Shown in pieces: positions 32,775-42,300 of a stretch of 64,000 bases of DNA (position 1 is the stretch's first letter; the number at the start of each line of letters is the position of its first letter). The notes below the pieces were generated by a model. It was given only the letters and a program-made list of their open reading frames with translations, was not told the DNA's origin and did no database searches. A program made the position numbers and the translations under genes. This DNA is from Mycobacterium malmoense. Lineage in GTDB: Bacteria > Actinomycetota > Actinomycetes > Mycobacteriales > Mycobacteriaceae. The stretch is taken from contig NZ_CP080999.1 of the NCBI RefSeq assembly GCF_019645855.1, positions 5,146,001 to 5,210,000 on the forward strand. Direction: 5' to 3'.

Positions 32775-33938
32775 TTAGAGCAGCTTGAGGAGTTGCATGA
32801 GTAGCGTGCCCAGATGGGTTGCCAGGGATCCGGCCATGCCGGCCAATGTCGACGGGAGACCCGCTAGGGCCGAGGGGATGCCTTGCAGGATCGACGTCAA
32901 TTGTGGGCCGAGGGTGCCGAGGCTGGCGGTCAGCGACGGCCAGCCTTTGGTCAGCGTGGTCACAAAGCCCTGAATTCCGGCCGCGAGACTGCCGCCATTG
33001 GCGATGTTTTGGGCGTTCGGCGCGACGATTGATTTTGCGATGGTTTGCGGGAGGGAGGTTAGCAAGCCGGGGGCCAGGCTGCCGAGCAATCCGGCGTTAC
33101 CCGTTGTGCCGTTGATCGCGGCGTTGGTCATCTCGCCGGGGATATCGAGAATGTTGGTGATCGCGCCCAACGTCTCTCCGGCATTCCACGCGTTATAGGC
33201 CGCTACGAGGCTGTTAGAGAGCGCTGTTTTCATCTGCAGCGGGATTGCGAGGACGCCGTCGAGGACAGCGACAATCGGGGCATCGGTCAGAGTGGTGTTG
33301 GTGAAGTTAGCCAGGTTCTGCGCGATGGCGATGGGAATCTTCAGGATATTCTCGAGGGGTTCTCCGATGTTGATGATGGGGTCCTGCCAAAGGGCTTGGT
33401 AAAAAGCGGAAAGCGCTGGGGCGATCATGCCTTTTGACCAGTCGGTAATCCCACGTTGCATGACGGGAATAAAGCTCGAGGCTGTGTTGCCAAAGTAGAA
33501 CTTGGCAAAGGCATTCGCGGAGGTCTGCCACGCCCCGACATACATTTGTCCGTACTCGGCCCCGTTCGCGGCGACCTGCTGCAAGATCGGGAACGGCACC
33601 TTGAGGAAGTCGTTGCCCAAATTCTGCACGTTTGTCAGTGCCGACGGGATGATGTTGATCCAGGTTTGCAGCGGGTTGACAACACCGTCGAGGACGCCCG
33701 CGGGCGTGGCGGCCGCGCTTGCCCCGCTCGCCAGGGATGCGAGCTCGCTCTCCACGCCGGCGAACAGGTCAACCGCGCTGTCGGTGACGTTAGTGAGCTG
33801 GATGTTGGCGCTTACTTCGCGCAGGTGTTGAGTCACGGACAGGTTAGGGAGGTGCTGGGTGACCGGGGCTGCGGTGAGGACAGCGGCGCTGGCCAGGGCG
33901 ATGCCAGCGGTGATGTGGGGGCGGGCTGCGAGGTCCAC
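32775..33938 (-). CDS. Secreted/outer-membrane-type protein 2 of a tandem pair (GjpA-like, tentative)
   Basis: 387 aa. GTG at 33938 is chosen as the start for the same reason as its neighbour (AAAGGAG directly abuts the ATG at 33944). The N-terminal 20 residues are almost identical to gene 1 (DLAARPHITAG, LASAAV). Shared blocks include NPLQTWIN, LQQVAANGAEY, WNAGETLGAITNILDIPG and the C-terminal AGSLATHLGTLLMQLL. The middle differs, so the copies have diverged after a tandem duplication of about 1.6 kb. Probably exported; function unknown. Confidence 0.6.
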   Translation of the reverse strand: MDLAARPHITAGIALASAAVLTAAPVTQHLPNLSVTQHLREVSANIQLTNVTDSAVDLFAGVESELASLASGASAAATPAGVLDGVVNPLQTWINIIPSALTNVQNLGNDFLKVPFPILQQVAANGAEYGQMYVGAWQTSANAFAKFYFGNTASSFIPVMQRGITDWSKGMIAPALSAFYQALWQDPIINIGEPLENILKIPIAIAQNLANFTNTTLTDAPIVAVLDGVLAIPLQMKTALSNSLVAAYNAWNAGETLGAITNILDIPGEMTNAAINGTTGNAGLLGSLAPGLLTSLPQTIAKSIVAPNAQNIANGGSLAAGIQGFVTTLTKGWPSLTASLGTLGPQLTSILQGIPSALAGLPSTLAGMAGSLATHLGTLLMQLLKLL

Positions 33939-34524
33939 GACCATCTCCTTTGATCGGTTGTCGGATGATGATGCTCAGAACGTAGCTGAGACCCACTTTG
34001 ATCGCGGATGAGTTTGGGCTTGACAGTTGAGTTTAGTGGTGCCGGCGCAAGCTTTAGCAAATTTTATTATTTGTGGAGCATCTGCTTGTAGGATATTTTT
34101 TCAGCCTGGAGTTACCCCCCCCCCGGAATTTTAGTTCAGAGTGAAACTACCAGCGGGCTATCACGCGCGTACATTTGCCATATTGTTCGTAATTTGGTGG
34201 GAGTTCGCGGCGTGATCGAGTGCGCCGCAGTGCGGGAGGCGCCGACTTTGTTGCCCACCTATCGGCGACACGCAGTGGGCTGTCGCTCTGAGCCGGGCAC
34301 ATCGCGTATGCCGGCCAGCGAGTTACCGGTGGGACACATGGATTAACGCGCGACTTTGGCCCACCGCGCACCGGCCGAGGCGACATCACCGCAGCGCGGG
34401 TAGTCCACCTCGTGGACCCGCACAATCACCAGACGCTATGCACGAAGTCGGGTTCGGGCGTCCGCTCTGCGCGGCAAGCCAAAACCATTGATCACCGCTA
34501 TCCGTAAGCATAAGCTTACGGTTC
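33939..34524. other. Upstream region of tandem gene 2 and spacer to the ArsR operon
   Basis: No supported gene in 586 bases. The left part repeats the promoter block of gene 1 (about 34104-34158), with a run of ten C on the plus strand (34115-34124; one more than upstream of gene 1) and the minus-strand -10 TAAAAT (34128-34133). The stretch 34160-34480 has only unconvincing frames. The right end carries the ArsR operator. Confidence 0.6.
34502..34521. promoter_or_regulatory. ArsR operator overlapping the -10 element
   Basis: A perfect 8-bp inverted repeat CCGTAAGC-ATAA-GCTTACGG lies 3 bases before the GTG start of the ArsR gene. TAAGCT (34511-34516) within it is a TANNNT -10 element 8 bases from the start codon. 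Repressor binding would therefore block the promoter of a leaderless message. Confidence 0.8.
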
Positions 34525-34845
34525 GTGGCGACTTACCAAGCTGGCGATGTGTGGCTGGCGCTGGCCGACGGGACGAGGCGGGCCATCGTGGAGCGTCTTG
34601 CGCACGGCCCGTCGGCCGTCGGCGAATTGGCCCGCGACCTGCCCGTCAGCAGGCCGGCCGTTTCGCAGCACCTCAAGGTGCTCAAGTCCGCCGGGCTGGT
34701 GCGCGACCGCGCCGCGGGAACGCGTCGCGTCTATCAACTCGACCCGACCGGCCTCGACGCGTTACGCGCCGACCTTGACCGGTTCTGGACGCAGGCCCTG
34801 GTCACCTACGCGCGGACCATCGACGAGACAGGAGATGCCTCATGA
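34525..34845 (+). CDS. ArsR-family regulator of an SRPBCC operon
   Basis: This 106-aa winged-helix protein (IVERLAHGPSAVGELARDL, VSRPAVSQHLKVLKSAGLV recognition helix, wing RDRAAGTRRVYQLDP). It lacks the CxC metal-binding motif of arsenic or zinc sensors, so it belongs to the metal-independent ArsR group usually coupled to AHSA1/SRPBCC proteins. It overlaps the next gene by 4 bases (ATGA). The palindrome immediately upstream points to autoregulation. The unit lies inside the split emb cluster. Confidence 0.9.
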   Translation: MATYQAGDVWLALADGTRRAIVERLAHGPSAVGELARDLPVSRPAVSQHLKVLKSAGLVRDRAAGTRRVYQLDPTGLDALRADLDRFWTQALVTYARTIDETGDAS

Positions 34846-35324
34846 CGCAGCCGCGGACTCCGAACGTGCGGCACCACGTCGTCGTCAACGCCCCGATCGA
34901 GCGTGCGTTCGCCGTCTTCACCGAGCGATTCGGCGACTTCAAACCCCGCGAACACAATCTGCTCGCCATGCCGATCGCCGAGACGACATTCGAACCCCGC
35001 GTGGGAGGGCACATCTATGACCGCGGCGTCGACGGCAGCGTATGCCGATGGGCGCGCGTGACGGTCTACGAGCCGCCCCACAAGCTGGTGTTCACCTGGG
35101 ATATCGGCCCCACCTGGCAGCTGGAAACCGACCGGTCCAAGACCAGCGAGGTCGAGGTGCGTTTCACCGCGGAGTCCGATGGCCGCACCCGCATCGACCT
35201 CGAACACCGCCATCTGGACCGCCACGGCCCGGGCTGGGAGTCGGTCGCCGACGGCGTCGACGGCGATGCGGGCTGGCCGCTGTATCTGGGCCGCTACGCT
35301 CACCTATTCAGCGCCGGAAAATGA
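34842..35324 (+). CDS. SRPBCC (AHSA1-type) ligand-binding protein
   Basis: This 160-aa START/AHSA1-like protein starts with VRHHVVVNAPIERAFAVFTE and has the characteristic strands FEPRVGGHIYDR, VYEPPHKLVFTWDI and the long C-terminal helix after HLDRHGPGWES. It forms a hydrophobic cavity for an unknown small molecule. Overlaps of 4 bases on both sides (ATGA) make this the middle gene of a tight three-gene operon with the ArsR regulator. Confidence 0.9.
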   Translation: MTQPRTPNVRHHVVVNAPIERAFAVFTERFGDFKPREHNLLAMPIAETTFEPRVGGHIYDRGVDGSVCRWARVTVYEPPHKLVFTWDIGPTWQLETDRSKTSEVEVRFTAESDGRTRIDLEHRHLDRHGPGWESVADGVDGDAGWPLYLGRYAHLFSAGK

Positions 35325-35944
35325 CAGCCTCGCTGATGAGCATGGCCCGCGCCGAGCGGACCGACCTCCAAGCATTCCTGGCCACTTTGACGCCGCGGGA
35401 CTGGGAGGCGCCCACCCTCTGTACTAGGTGGAGCGTCAAAGACGTTGTCGCGCATATGATCAGCTACGAAGAGCTCGGCACCCTGGGGCTGCTCAAGCGC
35501 TTCGCGAAGGGTCGGATCGTGCGGGCCAACCAGGTCGGCGTCGACGAGTTCGCCGCGCTCAGCCCGCAACAGCTGCTCGAATTTCTCGGCAACCACCTCA
35601 CACCTCAAGGGTTGACGGCGGGTTTCGGCGGAATGATCGCCCTCGTCGACGGCACGATCCACCACCAGGACATCCGACGCTCGCTTGGCCGGCCACGCAC
35701 GGTCCCCGCGGATCGGCTTCAGCGCGTTCTCGGCCTGATGCCGGGCAACCCCAGGCTCGGAGCGGGACGCCGGATCAGGGGACTGCGACTCCGCGCCACC
35801 GACATCGACTGGGCACACGGCCGCGGGCCCGAAGTGTCCGGCCCCGGCGAGGCGCTGCTGATGGCGATGGCCGGCCGGCCGGCGGCCCTCACGGACCTCG
35901 CCGGCCCCGGCCGCGCCACCCTGGCCGCGCGGCTGGCCAGGTAG
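35321..35944 (+). CDS. Maleylpyruvate isomerase-type, probably mycothiol-dependent, protein (TIGR03083-like)
   Basis: This 207-aa protein has a DinB/MDMPI N-terminal four-helix bundle (ERTDLQAFLATLTPRDWEAP, TRWSVKDVVAHMISYEEL with the first His ligand, VDGTIHHQDIRRSLGRP with the second His pair). Family members bind a metal and use mycothiol for isomerisation or transfer reactions. The start ATG at 35321 overlaps the SRPBCC stop. Together with the SRPBCC and ArsR genes it suggests a small detoxification unit. The substrate is unknown. Confidence 0.84.
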   Translation: MTASLMSMARAERTDLQAFLATLTPRDWEAPTLCTRWSVKDVVAHMISYEELGTLGLLKRFAKGRIVRANQVGVDEFAALSPQQLLEFLGNHLTPQGLTAGFGGMIALVDGTIHHQDIRRSLGRPRTVPADRLQRVLGLMPGNPRLGAGRRIRGLRLRATDIDWAHGRGPEVSGPGEALLMAMAGRPAALTDLAGPGRATLAARLAR

Positions 35945-36042
35945 GCGCGCCCTCGGCGGCGAGGCTGCTCGCGTCCGTACGAGAGGGCAGGTGTTGAGCC
36001 GGACGTCGGCCCTGCGTCCTCACCGCACAAAGCGGCGTCCCC

Positions 36043-36048
36043 TACCAT
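36043..36048 (+). promoter_or_regulatory. -10 element for embA
   Basis: TACCAT ends 8 bases before the GTG at 36057, with no Shine-Dalgarno sequence. In M. tuberculosis the equivalent short embC-embA gap carries promoter mutations linked to ethambutol resistance. Here the promoter is preserved although embC is 5 kb away. Confidence 0.6.
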
Positions 36049-36056
36049 CGAGCCTC

Positions 36057-39000
36057 GTGCCCCACGACGGTAATCAGCGATCGCAGCGGATCCCGCGGTT
36101 GATCGCCGTCGTCGCGGGAATCGCGGGATTGCTGTTGTGCGCAACCGTTCCGCTGCTTCCGGTCAAGCAGACCACCGCGGCGGTCCTGTGGCCCCAGGGC
36201 ACCGCCGACGGGCACGTCACCCAGATCACCGCCCCGCTCGTGTCCGGGGCGCCGCGCGCGCTCGACATCGTTATCCCGTGCCCGGCGATGGCCACCCTGC
36301 CTCCCACCGGTGGGTTGGTGGTCTCCACCCTGCCGACCGACGGGGTGGACGCCGGCAAAAACGGGCTGTTCGTGCGCGCCGCCAAAGACGTCGTGGTCGT
36401 GGCGTTCCGGGACTCGGTGGCCGCGGTGGCGCAGCGCTCGGCGATCGCCGCCGGCGCCTGCAGCGTGCTGCACCTCTGGGCCGACGCCGGTGGGACGGGC
36501 GCGGACTTCGTCGGCATACCCGGCGCCTCCGGGCTGCTGCCGTCGGAGAAGAAACCACAGGTCGGCGGGATTTTCACCGACCTGAAGGTCCCCCAGCAGC
36601 CGGGATTGTCGGCCCGCGTCGACATCGACACCCGATTCATCACGGCACCCACCGCCCTCAAGAAGGTCGTGATGGCCGCCGGCGCGCTGGCGGTTCTGCT
36701 CGCCATCCTGGCGATGGCGGCCCTGGACCGCCGCAGCCGCGGCCGCGACACCCTGGTCAACTGGCGGTCCCCCATCGCCAGGCTCGCCCGGTACCGCCCC
36801 GTCGAGCACCGGCACGTCGGGGTCGCGGTCTGGCTTGCCGACGCCGGCGTGATCGCAACGCTGCTGCTCTGGCACGTCATCGGCGCCACCTCGTCGGACG
36901 ACGGCTACAACCTGACCATTGCCCGGGTCGCGCCGAAGGCCGGCTACGTCGCCAACTATTACCGCTACTTCGGGACGACGGACGCGCCGTTCGACTGGTA
37001 TCTCGGGGTGCTGTCCAAGTTGGCGGCGGTGAGCACCGCCGGCGTGTGGATGCGGCTGCCGGCCACGCTGGCCGGGATCGCGTGCTGGCTGATCATCAGC
37101 CATTGGGTGCTGCGGCGGCTGGGTCCGGGCAGGGGTGGCCTGGCCGCCAATCGCGTGGCGGTATTCACCGCGGGCGCGGTGTTCCTGGCGGCATGGTTGC
37201 CGTTCAACAACGGCCTGCGGCCCGAGCCGCTGATCGCCCTCGGCGCGCTCGTCACCTGGATGCTGGTGGAACGCGCGATCGCGCTGCGACGGCTGGCCCC
37301 GGCCGCCGTCGCGATCATCGTCGCCCTGCTCACCGCGACGCTGGCACCGCAGGGACTGATCGCCGTCGCCGCCCTACTGACCGGGGCCCGGGCCGTCGCC
37401 CAGGCGATCCGGCGGCGCCGCGCGACCGATGGCCTACTGGCGCCGCTGGCGGTGCTGGTTGCCTCGTTGTCGCTGATCACGGTGGTGGTGTTCCGCAGCC
37501 AGACGCTGGCCACGGTCGCCGAGTCGGCGCGCATCAAGTACAAGGTCGGCCCGACGATCGCCTGGTACCAGGAATGGCTGCGCTACTACTTCCTCACCGT
37601 GGAAAGCAACGCCGAGGGTTCGATGTCGCGGCGGTTCGCCGTGCTGGTGATGCTGCTGTGCCTGTTCGGGATGCTGGTGGTGCTGCTGCGCCGCGGCCGG
37701 GTTCCGGGCCTGGCGAGCGGTCCGGCGTGGCGGCTGATCGGCACCACCGCGGTCGGCCTGCTGCTACTGACGTTCACGCCGACGAAGTGGGCCGTGCAGT
37801 TCGGCGCATTCGCCGGGGTGGCCGGCGCCCTGGGCGCGGTCACCGCCTTCACGCTGGCCCGCATCGGCCTGCACAGCCGCCGCAACCTGACGCTGTACGT
37901 TACGGCGTTGCTGTTCGTGCTGGCGGTGGCGACCTCGGGTGTGAACGGCTGGTTCGACGTCAACAACTACGGCGTCCCGTGGTACGACATCCCACCGGTC
38001 GTCGCGAGTCACCCGGTGACGTCGATGTTCCTGACGCTGTCGATCCTCACCGGGCTGCTGGCCGGCTGGTATCACTTCCGCATGGACTACGCCGGGCACA
38101 CCGAGGTCAAGGACAACCGGCGCAACCGCGTGCTGGCCTCCACCCCGCTGCTGGTGGTCGCGACGATCATGGTCCTCGGCGAAGTGGCCTCGCTGGCCAA
38201 GGGCGCGGTGTTCCGCTACCCGCTCTACACCACGGGCAAGGCCAACCTGGCCGCCGTGGTTTCCGGCCTTTCACCGACCAGTTGCGCCATGGCCGACGAC
38301 GTCCTGGCCGAGCCGGACCCCAATGTCGGCCTGCTGCAACCGCTTCCGGGACAGGCGTTCGGGCCGTACGGGCCGCTCGGGGGCGTCAACCCCGTCGGCT
38401 TCAAACCCGAGGGCGTGGGCGACGACCTGAAGTCCGACCCGGTGGTGACCAAACCCGGGCTGGTCAACTCCGACGCTTCGCCCAACAAACCCAATGTCGC
38501 CTTCAGTGACTCCGCGGGCACCGCCGGCGGCAAGGGCCCGGTCGGCGTGAACGGGTCGCACGCGGCGCTGCCATTCGGCCTGGACCCGGCCCGCACACCG
38601 GTGATGGGCAGCTACGGCGAAAACACGCTGGCCGCGACCGCGACCTCGACCTGGTACCGGTTGCCGCCGCGCACTCCGGACCGGCCCCTGGTGGTGGTCT
38701 CGGCCGCGGGCGCGATCTGGTCGTACAAGGAGGACGGCACCTTCACCTACGGGCAGTCGCTGAAACTGCAATGGGGCGTCACCCGTCCCGACGGCACCAC
38801 CCAGCCGCTGGCGGAGGTGCAGCCGATCGACATCGGACCGCAGCCGGCGTGGCGCAACCTGCGGTTCCCGTTGACGTGGGCGCCACCGGAGGCCAACGTG
38901 GCACGCATCGTCGCTTACGACCCGAACCTGAGCTCCGACCAGTGGTTCGCGTTCACGCCGCCGCGGGTGCCGGTGCTGCAGACCCTGCAGCAGCTGCTCG

Positions 39001-39371
39001 GATCGCGGACACCGGTGCTGATGGACATCGCGACCGCCGCGAACTTCCCCTGCCAGCGGCCGTTCTCCGAACACCTTGGCATTGCCGAACTTCCGCAATA
39101 CCGCATCCTGCCCGACCACAAACAGACGGCCGCCTCGTCGAACCTGTGGCAGGCCAGCGAGACCGGCGGCCCGTTCCTGTTCACCCAGGCGCTGCTGCGC
39201 ACCTCCACGATCTCGACGTACCTGCGCGGCGACTGGTACCGCGACTGGGGATCCGTGGAGCAGTACTACCGGTTGGTGCCGGCCGATCGGGCGCCGGACG
39301 CCGTCGTCGAGCGGGGTGTGATCACCGTGCCCGGCTGGAGCCGGCAGGGACCGATTAGGGCGCTCCCATGA
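36057..39371 (+). CDS. embA: EmbA, arabinosyltransferase
   Basis: This 1104-aa GT-C arabinosyltransferase, partner of EmbB in making the branched hexa-arabinofuranosyl end of arabinogalactan. The start GTG (VPHDGNQRSQRIPRLIAVV) matches M. tuberculosis. Codons upstream to 35991 lack homology. The DDx motif is in ATSSDDGYNLTIARVAPKAGY, then NYYRYFGTTDAPFDWYL. The C-terminal carbohydrate-binding region ends VITVPGWSRQGPIRALP. It overlaps embB by 4 bases. It is about 10 residues longer than the M. tuberculosis protein, partly because of extra residues after the first soluble domain (RRSRGRDTLVNWRSPIA region). Confidence 0.96.
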   Translation: MPHDGNQRSQRIPRLIAVVAGIAGLLLCATVPLLPVKQTTAAVLWPQGTADGHVTQITAPLVSGAPRALDIVIPCPAMATLPPTGGLVVSTLPTDGVDAGKNGLFVRAAKDVVVVAFRDSVAAVAQRSAIAAGACSVLHLWADAGGTGADFVGIPGASGLLPSEKKPQVGGIFTDLKVPQQPGLSARVDIDTRFITAPTALKKVVMAAGALAVLLAILAMAALDRRSRGRDTLVNWRSPIARLARYRPVEHRHVGVAVWLADAGVIATLLLWHVIGATSSDDGYNLTIARVAPKAGYVANYYRYFGTTDAPFDWYLGVLSKLAAVSTAGVWMRLPATLAGIACWLIISHWVLRRLGPGRGGLAANRVAVFTAGAVFLAAWLPFNNGLRPEPLIALGALVTWMLVERAIALRRLAPAAVAIIVALLTATLAPQGLIAVAALLTGARAVAQAIRRRRATDGLLAPLAVLVASLSLITVVVFRSQTLATVAESARIKYKVGPTIAWYQEWLRYYFLTVESNAEGSMSRRFAVLVMLLCLFGMLVVLLRRGRVPGLASGPAWRLIGTTAVGLLLLTFTPTKWAVQFGAFAGVAGALGAVTAFTLARIGLHSRRNLTLYVTALLFVLAVATSGVNGWFDVNNYGVPWYDIPPVVASHPVTSMFLTLSILTGLLAGWYHFRMDYAGHTEVKDNRRNRVLASTPLLVVATIMVLGEVASLAKGAVFRYPLYTTGKANLAAVVSGLSPTSCAMADDVLAEPDPNVGLLQPLPGQAFGPYGPLGGVNPVGFKPEGVGDDLKSDPVVTKPGLVNSDASPNKPNVAFSDSAGTAGGKGPVGVNGSHAALPFGLDPARTPVMGSYGENTLAATATSTWYRLPPRTPDRPLVVVSAAGAIWSYKEDGTFTYGQSLKLQWGVTRPDGTTQPLAEVQPIDIGPQPAWRNLRFPLTWAPPEANVARIVAYDPNLSSDQWFAFTPPRVPVLQTLQQLLGSRTPVLMDIATAANFPCQRPFSEHLGIAELPQYRILPDHKQTAASSNLWQASETGGPFLFTQALLRTSTISTYLRGDWYRDWGSVEQYYRLVPADRAPDAVVERGVITVPGWSRQGPIRALP

Positions 39372-42300
39372 GCGTTGTCGACGAAAAGGCGCCCACCGCG
39401 CAGCGCGAGGCCCGGAACGGTGTGCGGGTGACGCGCTGGGTCGCGACGATCGCCGGGCTGATCGGGTTCGTGTTGTCGGTCGCCACGCCGCTGCTACCCG
39501 TCGTGCAGACCACCGCAATGCTGAACTGGCCGCAGGGCGGCCAGCTGAATAACGTTACGGCACCGTTGATTTCGCTGACGCCAGTCGACATGACGGCAAC
39601 CGTGCCGTGCTCGGCGGTGCGTGACCTGCCCCCCGAGGGCGGGGTCGTGCTGAGCACCGCACCCAAGAAGGGCAAGGACGCCGCGCTCAACGCGCTGTTC
39701 GTCGTCGTCAACGGCCAGCGCGTCGACGTCACCGACCGCAACGTGGTGATCGTCAGCGTTCCCCGCAGCCAGGCGGCCGGGGGCGCGGGTGCCCCCGGAT
39801 GTTCCAGCATCGAGATCACCTCCACGCGCGCCGGCACCTTCGCCACCTTCGTAGGGCTGACCGATCCCGCGGGCAATCCCGTGCGTGGCGGTTACCCCGA
39901 CCCCAACCTGCGCCCGCAAATCGTCGGCGTATTCACCGATCTGACCGGTCCGGCGCCTCCCGAACTGCGGCTCTCGGCGACCATCGACACGCGGTTCTCC
40001 ACCACGCCGACGACGCTGAAACTGCTCGCGATGGTGGGCGCGATCGTGTCCACCATCGTCGCGCTGGTCGCGCTGTGGCGCCTCGACCAGCTGGACGGGC
40101 GCCGGATGCACCGGTTGATTCCGACCCGCTGGCGCAAGTTCACACTGGTCGACGCCACGGTGATCTTCGGGTTCCTGCTGTGGCATGTGATCGGCGCGAA
40201 TTCCTCCGACGACGGCTACATCCTGGGCATGGCCCGGGTCGCCGACCACGCCGGCTACATGTCCAACTACTTCCGCTGGTTCGGCAGCCCCGAGGACCCG
40301 TTCGGCTGGTACTACAACCTGCTGGCGCTGATGACCCACGTCAGCGACGACAGCCTGTGGATGCGGTTGCCCGACCTGGTCGCCGGGCTGGTGTGCTGGC
40401 TACTGCTGTCGCGTGAGGTGCTGCCCCGGCTGGGGCCGGCGGTGACGGCGAGCAAGGCCGCGAACTGGGCGGCCGGCATGGTCCTGCTGACCGCGTGGAT
40501 GCCGTTCGACAACGGCCTTCGCCCCGAGCCGATCATCGCGCTCGGTTCACTGGTCACCTGGGTGCTGATCGAGCGCTCGATGTGCTGCTCCCGGCTGACG
40601 CCGGCGGCGCTGGCCATCGTCACCGCGGCGTTCACCCTGGGCGTGCAGCCCACCGGGCTGATCGCGGTGGCCGCGCTGGTCGCCGGTGGCCGTCCGGTCC
40701 TGCGAATCTTGGTCCACCGCCATCGCCTGGTCGGCACGTGGCCGCTGGTGGCCCCGCTGCTGGCGGCCGGTTCCGTCATCCTCACCGTGGTGTTCGCCGA
40801 CCAGACTCTGCGGGCGGTGTTGGAAGCCACCAGGATTCGCAACGAGATCGGGCCCAGCCAGGCGTGGTACACCGAGAACCTGCGCTACTACTACCTCATC
40901 CTGCCCACCGTCGACGGCTCACTGTCGCGGCGATTCGGCTTTCTCATCACCGCGCTCTGCCTGTTCACCGCGATGTTTATCATGTTGCGGCGCAAGCGAA
41001 TTCCCGGTGTGGCCCGCGGGCCGGCGTGGCGGCTGATGGGCGTCATCTTCGCCACCATGTTCTTCCTGATGTTCACCCCCACGAAGTGGGTGCACCACTT
41101 CGGGCTGTTCGCCGCGGTGGGTGCGGCGATGGCCGCGCTGACCACGGTCCTGGTCTCGCCGAAGGTGCTGCGCTGGTCGCGTAACCGGATGGCGTTTTTG
41201 GCGGCCCTGTTGTTCTTGATGGCGCTGTGCTTCGCCACCACCAACGGCTGGTGGTACGTCTCCAGCTACGGCGTGCCGTTCAACAGCACCATGCCGAAAA
41301 TCGGCGGAATCACCATCAGCACAATCTTTTTCGTACTGTTCGCGATCGCCGCGCTCTACGCGGTCTGGTTGCACTTCGCGTCCCGAGACCACGGCGAGGG
41401 CCGTCTGGCCCGGGCGGCGACGGTGTCTTTCTGGGCACCCGTGCCCATAGCGGCCGGGTTCATGGCGCTGGTGTTCGTCGCGTCGATGGTGGCCGGGATC
41501 GTCCGTCAGTACCCGACCTACTCCAACGGCTGGGCCAACCTGCGGGAATTCGCCGGGGGCTGCGGCCTGGCAGATGACGTGCTCGTCGAGCCGGACAGCA
41601 ACGCCGGCTATATGGCGCCTCTCAAAACAGGAGAGCCCGGCGATTACGGCCCGCTGGGGCCGCTGGGCGGGGTCGGCCCGGTCGGATTCACGCCCAACGG
41701 GGTGCCGGAACACACCGTCGCCGAGGCGGTTCGGATGACGCCCAACCAGCCCGGCACCGACTACGACTGGGATGCGCCGACCAAGCTGGCGGCGCCGGGC
41801 ATCAACGGGTCGCTGGTGCCGCTGCCGTACGGCCTCGACCCGGGCCGGGTCCCGCTGGCCGGCAGCTACACGACCGGGCCGCAACAGCAGAGCAGGCTGA
41901 CGTCGGCGTGGTACCGGCTGCCCAGGCCGGACGACGGGCACCCCCTGGTGGTGGTGACGGCCGCCGGCAAGATCGCGGGCAACAGCGTGCTACACCAGCA
42001 CACCAACGGGCAGACCGTCGTGCTGGAGTACGGCAAGCCCGGCCCCGGAGCCGACATCGTGCCGGCCGGGCGGCTGGTGCCCTACGACCTGTACGGGGAA
42101 CAGCCGAAAGTCTGGCGCAACCTGCGTTTCGCCCGCTCCCAGATGCCCGCGGACGCGACGGCGGTCCGCGTGGTGGCCGAGGACCTGTCCCTGACGCCGG
42201 AAGACTGGATCGCGGTGACCCCGCCGCGGGTGCCCGAGCTGCGCTCGCTGCAGGAGTACGTCGGCTCGTCGCAACCGGTGCTGCTGGACTGGGCGGTCGG

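Noticed and set aside
34147..34425. Minus-strand frame of 92 codons upstream of the ArsR operon
   Set aside because: Cys/Arg/Pro-rich, lacks a ribosome-binding site, and nothing supports expression.
36137..38509. 790-codon alternative frame inside embA
   Set aside because: Arg/Gly-rich out-of-frame translation of embA.
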